From Polytrichum commune (lineage: Eukaryota; Streptophyta; Polytrichopsida; Polytrichales; Polytrichaceae), in the NCBI GenBank assembly GCA_950295325.1, contig OX485805.1, positions 28,693,501 through 28,757,500 of the forward strand: a stretch of 64,000 nucleotides of DNA, read 5' to 3'. The first letter of the stretch is position 1. Each line of letters begins with the position of its first letter. Shown here in pieces: positions 51,001 to 62,258 of the stretch. The translations under genes and the position numbers were made by a program. The notes beneath the pieces are model-generated. The model worked only from the letters and a program-made list of their open reading frames with translations, made no database searches and had not been told where the DNA came from.

Positions 51001-52781
51001 ACATCAAAACGGCCCTCAGGTTGAAGTGGGACACTCCCAAATTAGCTCTAGCATCCCATGTAAGAACCCCCCTACGACTCCACAGTTGTTGCAACTCATC
51101 TACCAGAGGTTGTACGAAGACATCAATATTTGAACCTGTTAGACTTAATTTAGTTGGAATCAGAAGACATAACATTACAAAGTATTTTTTGGTTACCAAC
51201 CACGGAGGCAAGTTGTAGTTGAACACAATGACTGGAGTTAAGCTTTGGGTTGAGCGTTTCTCAGAATATGGGTTCATGCCGTCCAGGGCAAGTCCTAGAT
51301 GGATATCCCGCGGATCTCGACCGAACATATCATTGCCCGCTTCAGGTTCCAGTTCTGTGTTCACAAAATTCCACTGTGGAGAATCAGCAGTGTGTCTCAT
51401 CTTTCCATCAACCGACTTGTTAAAATAGTGCCATACATTTAACTTTGACAACTTCTTAGAGCTAAACATCCTTTGCAGCTGAGGGATAAGGGGAAAATGA
51501 CGCAATATCAAAGTCGGTACCCTTGACCTCCCGCACATTCTGTACCTATCATGCTCACACACTGGACATTTCTCAACATCCTCTAAATCACCATTAAATA
51601 AACAACACCCATTAGGACAAGCATGTATCATGTTATATGCCAACCCAAGTCTCCGCAGAATTTTGCTCGCCTCATACTCCGTTTTCGGAAGACAATTTCC
51701 CGCGGGCAGAATACTCATACTCAGGAGCATAAGTAGCTCATTCGTAAATGTGTTGGACACACCGTGTGTCTTACAACAATTCACTATGAGCAAGGTTGCG
51801 CATAGCATGGACAAGGTGCTGCCCTCATACAAGGGCAGTGTTGCGGCAATATCAAATTCGGGATTCGAACCCATTCGGTCCTCGGGAATTTGACCCAGCA
51901 GCTCTTCCAGGTCCTCCTCATCACTCTGTTCGTCGTCCGATGCATCCCCTGGCTCCCTCCTGGAGGAATCACTAGAGTTCTCCTCCGCGTCCCCATCTTC
52001 GGCCCCTAAATTGGCCGAACCCTCCTCTCCGCTGGAGCCTCCATCGACATTGCTTGTTCCATGTTGACGTGGGCATTGGCTGTGATCGTTACTGCAATTG
52101 GACTGCAGGGACCTTGTTTGAAACTCAGCAATGTATTCACCTTCTGACCGCACATTAATGTTGCTCACAATATCCGCATCTCCGAGTCCATCCTGCCGGT
52201 GCTGCATTGGGGACCCCTCTGCAACGGCAGCTTCGGGGCAGGCGGCCACAGCCGCACGCATGTGTATGTTGTCCGCAAACGTGAAAGCATTCCTCACCAT
52301 CATCCCAATTCCAACGCCGTCGTCGAGAGCTATCTCAGCTATTGGCTCATTCAGGCCGAGAAATGCTCGAGCGTGTGAGCCAATGTGCTGATCCCACTCC
52401 TCGTCAGATGAGTCATAGTCGTCACCCTAAATGTCAACATACACCAATATTAAAACACACATCGACAACAAAATGGTCACGTCAATAATAAAGTTTAAGT
52501 ATTTCATGACCACTCCCTCAACTATGGTCGATGTGCGTAATTACCTGTGTACTACCTCTCAAGGCACCATGTCGGCCCCGATGCCTGAGGTGCCTTGCAA
52601 CTGTGCTGGTCTTGTAGGGTCGTCTCCGCCCCCCACAAAGATTGCAAGGGCACCTGTACCTAGACAATGCATTCCTGTCAGCACGATCCTCGTCTCGCTG
52701 CTGCAACTTCAAATCCCTTGCCTTGATGCGGAGTGGATGGTCTAGTGGAAGCCGAGCTACTGGTTCACCCTCCATGCTCAT
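48040..52781 (-). CDS. CACTA/En-Spm transposase (TNP2/TNPD type), apparently intact
   Basis: Five exons join in frame: 52781-52545, 52426-50630, 50138-49240, 49117-48541 and 48387-48040, about 1285 aa. Exon 1 carries a Cys/His motif (C44, C46, C49, H64, H71; RCPCNLCGG) as in transposase-associated N-termini. Residues 80-280 are acidic. A zinc knuckle CPNGC..CPVC (349-369) precedes the TNP2 transposase domain with LALDGMNPY (Asp461), LHDFPAYG (Asp559) and GCPVCG (577-580). Exon 3 begins KLPIRHLLDVMHIERNICDSL and holds DUF4218; exons 4-5 hold DUF4216 (YGIASIFG, RVVFRGSW, VFFIEDWRHPAWRVVL). The tail is an RG-rich stretch made by a CCTTCC repeat. Borders at exons 1-4 are canonical; the last acceptor reads AAG rather than CAG, and is the weakest. 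The enzyme would cut and join element ends in the nucleus. No stop or frameshift was seen. Confidence 0.92.
48073..48110. repeat. (CCTTCC/CCCCTT)n repeat encoding the RG-rich tail
   Basis: Six units of six bases, in frame with the transposase, so each unit adds Arg-Gly. Length changes here would keep the frame. Confidence 0.85.
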
Positions 52782-55700
52782 GCCTCAATCTGCATCATGT
52801 TTTAGCACCATGTTATTCTTTAATGAACCCAGTCTTGCATAACAGAAGAACGTCCCAGCTACGGCAGGCGACACATAACTTTGGGCAGTCCAACATTCAT
52901 AGTCTTGTAGACTTATTGCACCATTACAATATGAGATCAATGTGAAGCAACTCACCTCGCACCTTGGCTAATTTGCTATCAACCACCTTAAAAGGGTGCA
53001 AATCATTCACTGAAGGGGACACCGATATTGCTAGTCATACACACGGTTTTCATCCACATCAACTCACGCCGGGGCACCAAGTAAAAATGGCGCTAAACCA
53101 CTCCAGCATCCACACTACTGTCTTGTTAGCTGTGTCGTTGACCATATACACAAGTTATTCACTCAGGCAATGGACCTTAGATATACTGCCAGCAACAGAC
53201 ACTCCGAAGAATCATTAGGGCAAGTAGTGTTGTCAATGTCTGCCTGCAACAGGGGTTTCATGTAAGCATCCATACTTACATGGTCCTCGCAGATCTTCTG
53301 GTACACGCAATCTTACCTCAACGGTTCCCCTGAGGACTCGATCGTCAGCCGGTGAAGCCCGGTTCCCTGCATCCTCCGCAGATAAAGACCCCATGCCTTC
53401 TACATACTGCTACTTGACACAAATACGAATCAGTACCTCCCATGAAAGTGAGGTGATCTTCACAGAATATGGGGACATTGCTTGACATAATTCAGGAGGT
53501 AAGATGGAAAGCCCATCAAAGTCCTATTCATGTTGTTGCGCGCATTACGAAGGCACTTTATATGATCATGGTGCTCAATCAGTGGCTGCCATTCTCGACA
53601 CAACCTGTTCTCCCATACCCAACATCATCACCAGACTGGGTGAACCCTCTAACTTTTCGTACATTTCTCAGCTGAGTTGAGAATGACACACATTCTGACA
53701 CACATCATACGCTCTTACACAGTGAACTAAGAATACGTTGTATGTTTAAACCATTAGACTTCTAACAATCCTCCAGGTTGAAGATGGTGTAGCCATTCTG
53801 GCAGGCAACTCAACCGCAAACATCTACATCCTTGCAGCATGACAACCATGATAACTATATATTACTGAATCTGCCCATCTGTAACTGATGTTACACTCCG
53901 ACTCTGCATTGCCGAAACAAGTCTGGCTACAGATCGAACTGCATAGGCAGTGTGTGGCATAACGGAACACGCAGGCACGACAATGTTGAAGAGGACCCAG
54001 TGGGTCAATCCATAGTGCTGAACCAAGCCATTGTTGCGTGGTCAACATTGGTGGAGGCAGGTTTCATATATTTTGGGTGAAAACATTAAGAATCGTATCG
54101 GCAAAGCACACTAGCCAAAAATGGGGCTTGGAAACTTACCTTTCGGATCGCAGACTCCGCTGTCAGATTGCATCTGACAACAGAATGCCCTTGTAATTAC
54201 GTTCTGCTGCGACGGCGATCTCCTCCAATAGGTGTGACACTCCAAGTGCATACCCACACACAACTGGGTCAGTCGTCACGATAAAAACATACTGAAGAAT
54301 GCTGACCAAGCTAAGGATGCAAGATGCCAATAATGACATAATGACATAATTGCTACACAGTTTGCCCGGAAATCCAGTTATAGAAGTTAAGAAAATGTCA
54401 CAAAATAGATAACAACGCCAAACATTCAAGCTACTCTGAGACAAGGGAGGACAGCAGCCACGCGTCCCTCGTCCGCCTCTGAGAGCGTGTGCAATTCAAG
54501 TCCCAATCACGGAGACGTTCATTCTGCAATGAGGCACAAGATCAGTCATAGTACTGCAAGTTTTATGATCGGCACACGGCGATGACTTGATCTACTCGAC
54601 ACAATAACTACGACATGGCATGAACAAGGCTGATCCACGCCGTCATACAATCACCCACACACAGAAACATTGGGGCGGATCCACCACAAATCGCAGAGTG
54701 AATGGATCTAAACAACACATCACGGCTACACAGAACCTGACATGTAGAACGCCAAGCTAGTCAGCAATGGCGCAAATTTCCTCGGGTGAAAGTGCGACGA
54801 TGCCGTCATGTAGACGGACAATAGAGCTTTGTAACACAGCTCTGGACCCGGGAGCCCAAACCGTCGCAGATATGCACACACAAGGTGAAGGACACATGAA
54901 CTCTTCACAAAAGAAAGAGATAACCTCGGCAAGTTGCAACGTCGCAGACCCCGCAAAAGGCAGTCCTCGCCAAGATAGCCTCGGTTGTATCATTCACGCT
55001 TTGCGGCATGACACAAAGGAACCTCACACAATGCGATCTACAATGGCGCAACGCGTCGTGAACGCCGATGCGTTACGCGGGGTATGTGTCCTCCCCTAAA
55101 CCAGCAGAATGCAACACACATCCAGCACCAAGATCGCTGAGTTGCCGTCTACTGCAATACGAGCTTGCCGAAACCTCCAAAAACCATGACAAAGCTGCGT
55201 ACATGCAAGAGCAGATGGGTAGAACGAACGGGGATGACAAGAATGGCGGAGTTCAAGCAGGGTGGAGCCTACCTGTGTAGAGCCCGCCGCCGAAAATACA
55301 CAACCAGACTGCCCGATTAATTTTGGCCGTTGATGGCTCCCTGCCCGAGGCAATGTGCTGCCCGAGGCAATCTTGACCGTCCATCAGGGGGCGACGATGT
55401 GGATGGGAAAAGTTATTCACACGTGTTGAGGATGACGTGTCTCCCACCACGTCATCGGTGGGGGCTGGAGTTAACCCCATGATTGCCATGGCCATGCTGC
55501 CAGGCCGCTGTGCGTACGTGGGGATTTGATCCAGCCCCCGGGTGATGATGGTTGAAGATCTTCGACACGATTCCCCTTCGCTCGAGGCTGGCAGTTGGCC
55601 CACCCTCATCAGGCACACTTTGTTGCAGACTCTTCCCATTTCGACTTTCCCCCGGAACGGATCTCTTTCGCTTCAATTTCCCGCTGCTTGGCAATTGAAT

Positions 55701-58154
55701 TTCCCTCGAGGTCCCTCTGAGTCGGTTTGGTTCTGCCTCGACTTGCATACATCCTGTCAATCACCTGCATTCGTTAGGAGTCTCTGTTAGGTGCATCGTC
55801 TCCTCGTCTCCGCGAATCTTTCTTTTCTCTCAGACTCACTACATCGTCTCCTCCTCGCCTTTCTCACATGAGCAGACTCTATCCTCAACATCAGCGTGCA
55901 TTGCCTCTCGGTCTTTGTGTGCCTCCGCCTTGCTACCCTACACTGTACAAGGAGTGGAGTGTTGCAGTGATCCATGGTCACTTTCGCACTTGCCTCCCGT
56001 TGGCCAATCCAATCACCTATCTGTGCGCAGCCTGTGGTTTCCATCTCATGCTGGCATAGGTGTGCAACATGTGCAGTTTTCATACACGCAAGTTTCCCTT
56101 CGTTCTTTGTCGCTCTGACCTGCCTATAGCATGCCGGATGCGGACCCTAAAGCATCGCCATGTTTTTTGCGCCAGGGGTCTTAGTCAAGCAACCTTCTTT
56201 TGGTGTTGAACCCTTCGCACGCCCCGTCGCCTTTGTCTGGGGGCTCGACTATCACTTGTGCGTCAGAGTGCACCAGTTTGTCTGCCTGTGCCACACAACC
56301 CCACACTGTGCACCCTGATGTGTTTGACCTGTGTTGGGTCGGTGTGCAAACCCAACATGTTGATGCTGCCAAGATCCCCCGCCAATGTTGTTGTTTTGAG
56401 CTACCTTTAACACGCAGGATGTGGCTGTGCCATTTTCCGTCATCAGTTTTTTCAATTTTGGTCTGCTTTCAGTTTGTTGGTGATTGTTTAGGCAACATTT
56501 GATACATATGTCCATGTTAAAACTAAACCCTGCTCAAGTTGCCTCCTGTGAGTACGGTCTTGTTGTATCCGGTATGTGGCTATTTTGTGAAGACTCTTAG
56601 TCAGATCTGTTTTGAGTGGTGTATTGGCCCAGCATGTTTGCCTATTTCCCCTAGAATCAAATGTGTGGACTATGGTGATGGGCTATTACACCACGGAGAG
56701 ATCATCTGTTACAGTTTTCCTGTCATCGTTCACTTCAAAATGACCATATCGTCATATTTTTCAGTCTTGGTCTGCGGCAAGTTTGTTGGTGAGTGTTTAG
56801 GCAGCATTTGATACATATGTCCATATTAATCTTCCTTGCTCAAGTTGCCTCCTGTGAGTATTCTCTTGTTGTTTCCGGTATGTGGGCATTGTTTGATCAC
56901 TCCCAGACAGATATGTTTTGAGTGGTGTATGGCAAAGTGTGTTACGACTATTTCCTCTATCCTCAAATGTATGTCATATGGGGATTGGCTATTACATCAC
57001 GCAGAGTTCCCTCTGTAACAGTTTTCCTGTCATCGTGCATTTTGAAATGACCATATCAATGGTCCCCTCCTGGATGAGGGAACCACTGCGCAATTGTGCC
57101 GTCGACTCGCTGTAGTGTCGAAGTGGTCGTATTCGGGTGAGATGGCAATGGAAAAGTAGTCCGGTGCTAACTATTTTTTGGCATGCTTGTGACCACAATT
57201 ATTTCTTAATCCGGGGTGACATTGTTTAGATGCGTGGTTGAGAGATAAACTTATGTGCTGGTATTCTCTATTAAAGACACTATGCTTAGAACAGTATTTT
57301 GCCTTTGGCACCACTGCAGCGTCTTGAACGTGCACACAGGAATGTTGAAAACAAACCAGAAGAGGCTGTAAGTAATCCGATTTATGTAGCGATACTTTGC
57401 TCACCAATAGTTAGCAATGTCGATGTGGATCCCGTATGGCCATGTCCTGTGACATGTAGTTGTATGCTCCTTGGAACTACACACTCCCTGGGATTTGTCT
57501 TCCTTCCAATTCGTGGTCATTGCTTATGCCGTGTTCAAGTTGGACAACGGCAATAGTGTATTGTGTTTGATGCCGGTTTAAGGGTACACGCTGTGTCGTA
57601 TATTTCTCCATGCTTGAGTATTCCGTGTTGCTGGATGTTAGATTCTTCTCTTTTGATTCTCTATGTGACACCCTTTTTAGGACTCTTCACAAAATTTCTC
57701 AACTTTTTCTAGCTTGCAGGCGGTGTACTTTTGCAGATCAGAGATCACTCTCCCATTGGTTCATGATTATGGAGTAGCAGGCCTCTTACATACACATTTC
57801 ACATCAGCTTATCCAAGATCAGCAGGTTCTTTTCACTTTTCCATCATAAACCCATTTCCAGCCTCCATTCAACCTTGATCCGTATATTGATGGTCTGTAG
57901 TGTGTAGTGGTCTCAAATCAACCTCCATTTTTTATTAGGTTTCTCTATGGCAGAATTCAGTGATCGAGGCCATGCCAGTTGCAATGCAAGATATGGCCAG
58001 GTATTGATGAAGTTGGTTGCAATGCCTCCGTGATAGTGCACAGATTCCACTCTGTAACTTTGGGCAGACACAATCTACGACCACAATTACGTGATCGCCC
58101 AACACTCAGAAGTCCTTCGCATAGTAGGGCCCCGATATTTTTCCCAGTTCTATA
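52782..58154. promoter_or_regulatory. Divergent intergenic region between the two transposon genes
   Basis: Both genes point away from this 5.4-kb stretch, so it should hold both promoters and leaders. Many short overlapping frames on both strands, none with a family signature. It includes a 309-bp tandem duplication at 56443-57056. Exact promoter sites were not identified. Confidence 0.5.
56443..57056. repeat. 309-bp tandem duplication inside the transposon
   Basis: GGTCTG starts at 56460 and 56769; both copies share TTTGTTGGTGA.TGTTTAGGC, CATTTGATACATATGTCCAT, CTCAAGTTGCCTCCTGTGAG, TTTTGAGTGGTGTAT and CAGTTTTCCTGTCATCGT. Copies differ by scattered changes. Confidence 0.9.
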
Positions 58155-61100
58155 TTGGACAATTATATGAATACTATGGCCGACCAATACAGTCAGGGGA
58201 CCCTCACGGAATATGACGTCGTGAGGAGCACCCAGTTTGTGGACGACTTGTCCCGACCGGTATGTGTTTCTCGCACTCTGCATCCTCAGTTGGCCAACAC
58301 TAATGCATGGCCTTGTGGCAACATGGAAAACGTGCCTGTAAGTAATTCTGATTTATGCACATTCACATTGAATTGCACTCTTTTGCAACGTCGTTGAAGT
58401 AGTTAGCTGTCATTTCCACCACAAATAGGTCTTGCATTGACACTCATGTGTTCCCCCTTTGTATATACAGGTATTTAGAGGTGCATCAGCGCAACCACAG
58501 AGGATCGACCAATCACAGGTCCGACCCCTCCCCTCCTCACCAGTGCAGTCGCCCTGAGATCATACCGATGTCTCTTTATTGTCCTTCTCCCGTGCATTAT
58601 GAATTGGATGTAATGCAGTTCTCTCCTGGCATTGCCAATGTAACATATTGGATGCCCTGCATATAGTTGTCTAGGTTCCGTGCTCATGGTTGGTATGCCC
58701 CAGACGAAGATAAACTTGCCTACTCACAAATCATTGTATGCAGATATTCAGCATGCCTTATTCAGCGCCCTATCACCAACAACAGAACACAATTCCGTGG
58801 CAATCTGTCCAGCCGGTTTATGGAAGTATGGGTGGTCTACCCCAATCCATGTACAATCCGTATATTGGTACACCAGTTACTCCATCCAATGCATACAACA
58901 ATCACGTGTCATATCCTGCACAGCCACGAGACACGCAGTTCGATGGGACTACCTCTGGCCGCGCATTGTTGCCGCAGCAGAATCGGCCACAAGGTGCACC
59001 ATTTGGCTCCCCACCCAGTCATGCGGCAGCCGCAGAATACTACACATCAGGACAGGTGCAAAATCCACCACATGAAAGTACGCAACCTCGCACACGGACA
59101 CAGTGTATGCCTGTGGAAGCTGCGGAGGGCCAGACAGTTGCTGGACTCCTAACTGGAATGGGACAAGGCAGTTGTGGGCAACAAAGAGAAACCCATACAA
59201 CCAGAGATACGAGTGGGGGTCGTGTGGAGTCTAGCAAGGTTTTGGGAGCAGAGAGTGCACGGCCAGCGCCATCAACATTGGGGCGGCAATCTGTTCACAC
59301 AGTTGCCAGTGCCCATACATCATCGGAAGGAGGTACCTTGCGCGACCGGCGTCACTCCCTGAAGGAGCCATCTTTGGTGATAAATACAAACAATAGCCCC
59401 ACATTGTTAAGTCCAACATCCAGTAAGTCATCCCCACCCTCCACGTTGTCACAGAGAAAGCAACTTAGAGTAGAAGAGAAGTCATATCTAAAAGAAGTGA
59501 AAAGATCCATTGCAGAAGGTAGAGTGCCACAAGTCCGGCTCGAACAAAACCACAATGGTGCCATAGTCAAATACAAAGCGCAATTCTTGAACGCACTCAA
59601 ACTAGCTGCACTTGCAATTGTTCCATGCGCCGATATAGACATAAAGAATCCATGCACCATGCAAGAAATCATGAGAGAAGTGAAGCGACAGTTCATAATA
59701 GAGAAGCCACTCCCGGACGGCATGGTAGAGGGGTATCTCCAACGTCTATACAAGAGAAATAGATCATTGTATCATCGTCAATGGCTCCTACACGGTGATA
59801 GTAGCAGGCCTGATGATTGTTCATCAGCGGCATGGTTGCAATTGGTAGATTACTGGAAGTCATCGGAAGGGAGCAGAGAATGCGAGAGAAACAAGGCAAA
59901 TGCATCAACAAAGAAAGGCACGGGAGTACGTTATCATATCCTCTCCTTGTACTATGAAAATTTGTAATGAGGATTCAGCTGTTCCTAGTTCAGGAATTGT
60001 GAGGTCCACCGTTCTTTGGTGGCTGCAAGGATTTGTCTCCCCTCACACCTCCTTGGGGTGTGCAATTCTTGACACCTGTCCTAACTCATCACTTTGTTTG
60101 GGTGTATGTAGGCAAAACGCCATAGTACCTCCAGAGATAGGAGATCCACAACCGAAAGTGAAGGTGGCGCTCGTTGCAGCTCCTATGCGCAGGAGAAAGC
60201 ACATCCGGTAATATCATGAACCCCTAAATGGCCACTTTATTGTGTTTGCATGAATTTTCCAACACAGGAGTCCCACTGATTGACGGCAGGAGTTCAGGAA
60301 GTATAACACTTGTATTTTCCCCCTAAACCAGACTGCACACGTAGAATCTCTAACCCATGGGTGTGCTGCCCATGTTATGAACCTGCAGAAAGAAAATCCC
60401 TTACGGGGTACGGGACTGCCGCGTCTATCGCACACATCGTCGTCATCGAAAATTTCTTCTTCGGACGGTCTTGTGGAGCGACCGCCCATGCTCGACATTA
60501 GCAACAAACTCCATGCATTGGTAGATGAGTTTGTATCTAATTTGTCGTCAGAATGTGACTCTCTAGCTAACATTGTCTGTGTTGAAGCCCATAAGTATGT
60601 CGCACACGACAGTGCATTAACTCAGACACAGACTCAGAGGCCGAGCAATCGCACGACGTCAGAGGTGTTGAAGGGGTTGACCAGGCCCTCCACCACTCCC
60701 TTAACCACATTGCAGAATAGAGAAGGCAAGTCACATGTGCAACCGGGCAAACCAAACTTCCAGGCAGGCAACAAAGGAAATAGAGAGGAGGACAGTGACT
60801 TGCGATACATGAAGAACACGAAGGCGAAAAGTGCAGCTCCGCAGGAGTTGGACGACACAGTTCCCTTTAGAGTTCTGGAAGTGGATATTGAGGTCCAGAC
60901 GGCGAAGGATGTCCCACATCGTGGCGGCCGCACAAATCACACGGCGGCGAGAGGGAGACCCAACCAACCTGTTGAGCTATTGTCATCCGACTCAACTTCG
61001 GATGAAAGCCCTCGTGCACGCGCCAAACAATCTGTGAGAAAGCCAGTCACCCAATTTGCCACAAAGGGAAGAGACTCAACCTCTCAAAGGAGCTCAAGAA

Positions 61101-62258
61101 GGAAGGAGACTAGGAGCCCCTCCTGGTCTCCAGAGAGTTCACATTTGATGAACTATTCATATGAGGAGGATACGGCAGGACTTGGTGGGACAAGTCCTCA
61201 TGGTGAAACGACGTTCCCAAAGTTGAGGTGGCCTGCGGACTTAGGCGATGGCTACCTTGATGGAGGTTCTGGTCAGAAAAGTGACGACAATGATGTACAT
61301 AGCAAAACAATGAACGGGCCCAAACATGAAAGGTTAAAATCCGATGTGGACATCAGCCTGGAAGAGGGTGATGAATCTAATGGAGAAGATACTGGACGCG
61401 ATGCAATCCAAACAGAATCAGATGGCGAAGAGCTGCCTGTGCTACCCAAGGTTCCAGTGAAGCGGAAGGTGGCGAATCCACCCAAAGTCTCCGAGAGAAG
61501 GACCCAAAGAGGCAATGCAAAAAGTACAAGTCCCTCGACAAAGAGACAGAGAACTCCGCAGATGGATGCATCTGTCATCACTCAACTTTCATTTGCCAGG
61601 CGGCCTCCCAATAGTGTGAGTGTTCCACCTTCTGGTTGTGACTGTAATGCATAATAGAATTGTCGTCTTCAAAGTTGGCTGAAGTTGACCCTGTAATTAA
61701 ACGAATGGCAGTGACTTGATATAATTGTGGGTATCGATATTTGTGTCGCAGAGTCCAATCAGAGTCAGAGTAAAGGTTTGGGTTTTGCATCCAAAGTTCG
61801 ACGGGAAGGTTGTGGCGGAGGCCTACGCCGGAATCAACCACAAGTCTAGGTGCCTAAACGACGAGCAGGATTTATGCAAGAAAGGAGAACAAATGATTAG
61901 TGTAATAAGAGTGTTCTACAAAGACACTCCGGTGATGTTCAAGAAGGAAGGGCGCTACCCAAAGCACATCGCCTTCCTGGACCAAGCAGAGGGACTGCCC
62001 AACAGTCCCATATTGTGGGGCGTATGCTACATAATGCAGATTCCGACTATGGAAGAAATAACTCGGTTGATGGGTAAGCTCACCTCAGCTGTTTGTGGCA
62101 GGGCATCCTCCAATGCGGTTGGAGAGGGGCCGAAAGGGAAGAGAACGAACTCACCATCCACCACGACAGAATCTTTGGAAGCTGCCAAGCCGCGGGATTC
62201 TTCGCAATTGAGGAAGAAGACCGAGCAGAACAGACCCCCCAACAAGAAGGGTACCTAA
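58155..62258 (+). CDS. Second CACTA transposon protein, Transposase_24-like (TNPA-type accessory factor)
   Basis: Six phase-0 exons join in frame: 58155-58337, 58471-58518, 58744-59925, 60112-60207, 60389-61615 and 61752-62258, about 1080 aa. The first two exons are the least sure; translation could instead begin at MPYSAPYH in exon 3. The N-terminus is rich in Gln, Pro, Ser and Tyr. Residues 325-480 match the plant Ptta/En-Spm (Transposase_24) pattern: charged helices, VEGYLQRLYKRNRSLYHRQW, then AAWLQLVDYWKSSEG and ECERNKANAS. Exon 5 is charged, low-complexity and probably disordered with basic nuclear-localisation-like runs (KRKVANPPK, TKRQRTP). Exon 6 (VKVWVLHPKFDGKVVAEAY .. ILWGVCYI) may be a diverged TNP1-like domain. 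In En/Spm the equivalent factor binds subterminal repeats and helps transposition; assignment of that role is inference. Confidence 0.72.

Noticed and set aside
54767-55790. Several overlapping 80-130 codon frames on both strands
   Set aside because: They overlap each other, lack family motifs and lie in the divergent upstream region of the transposon genes.
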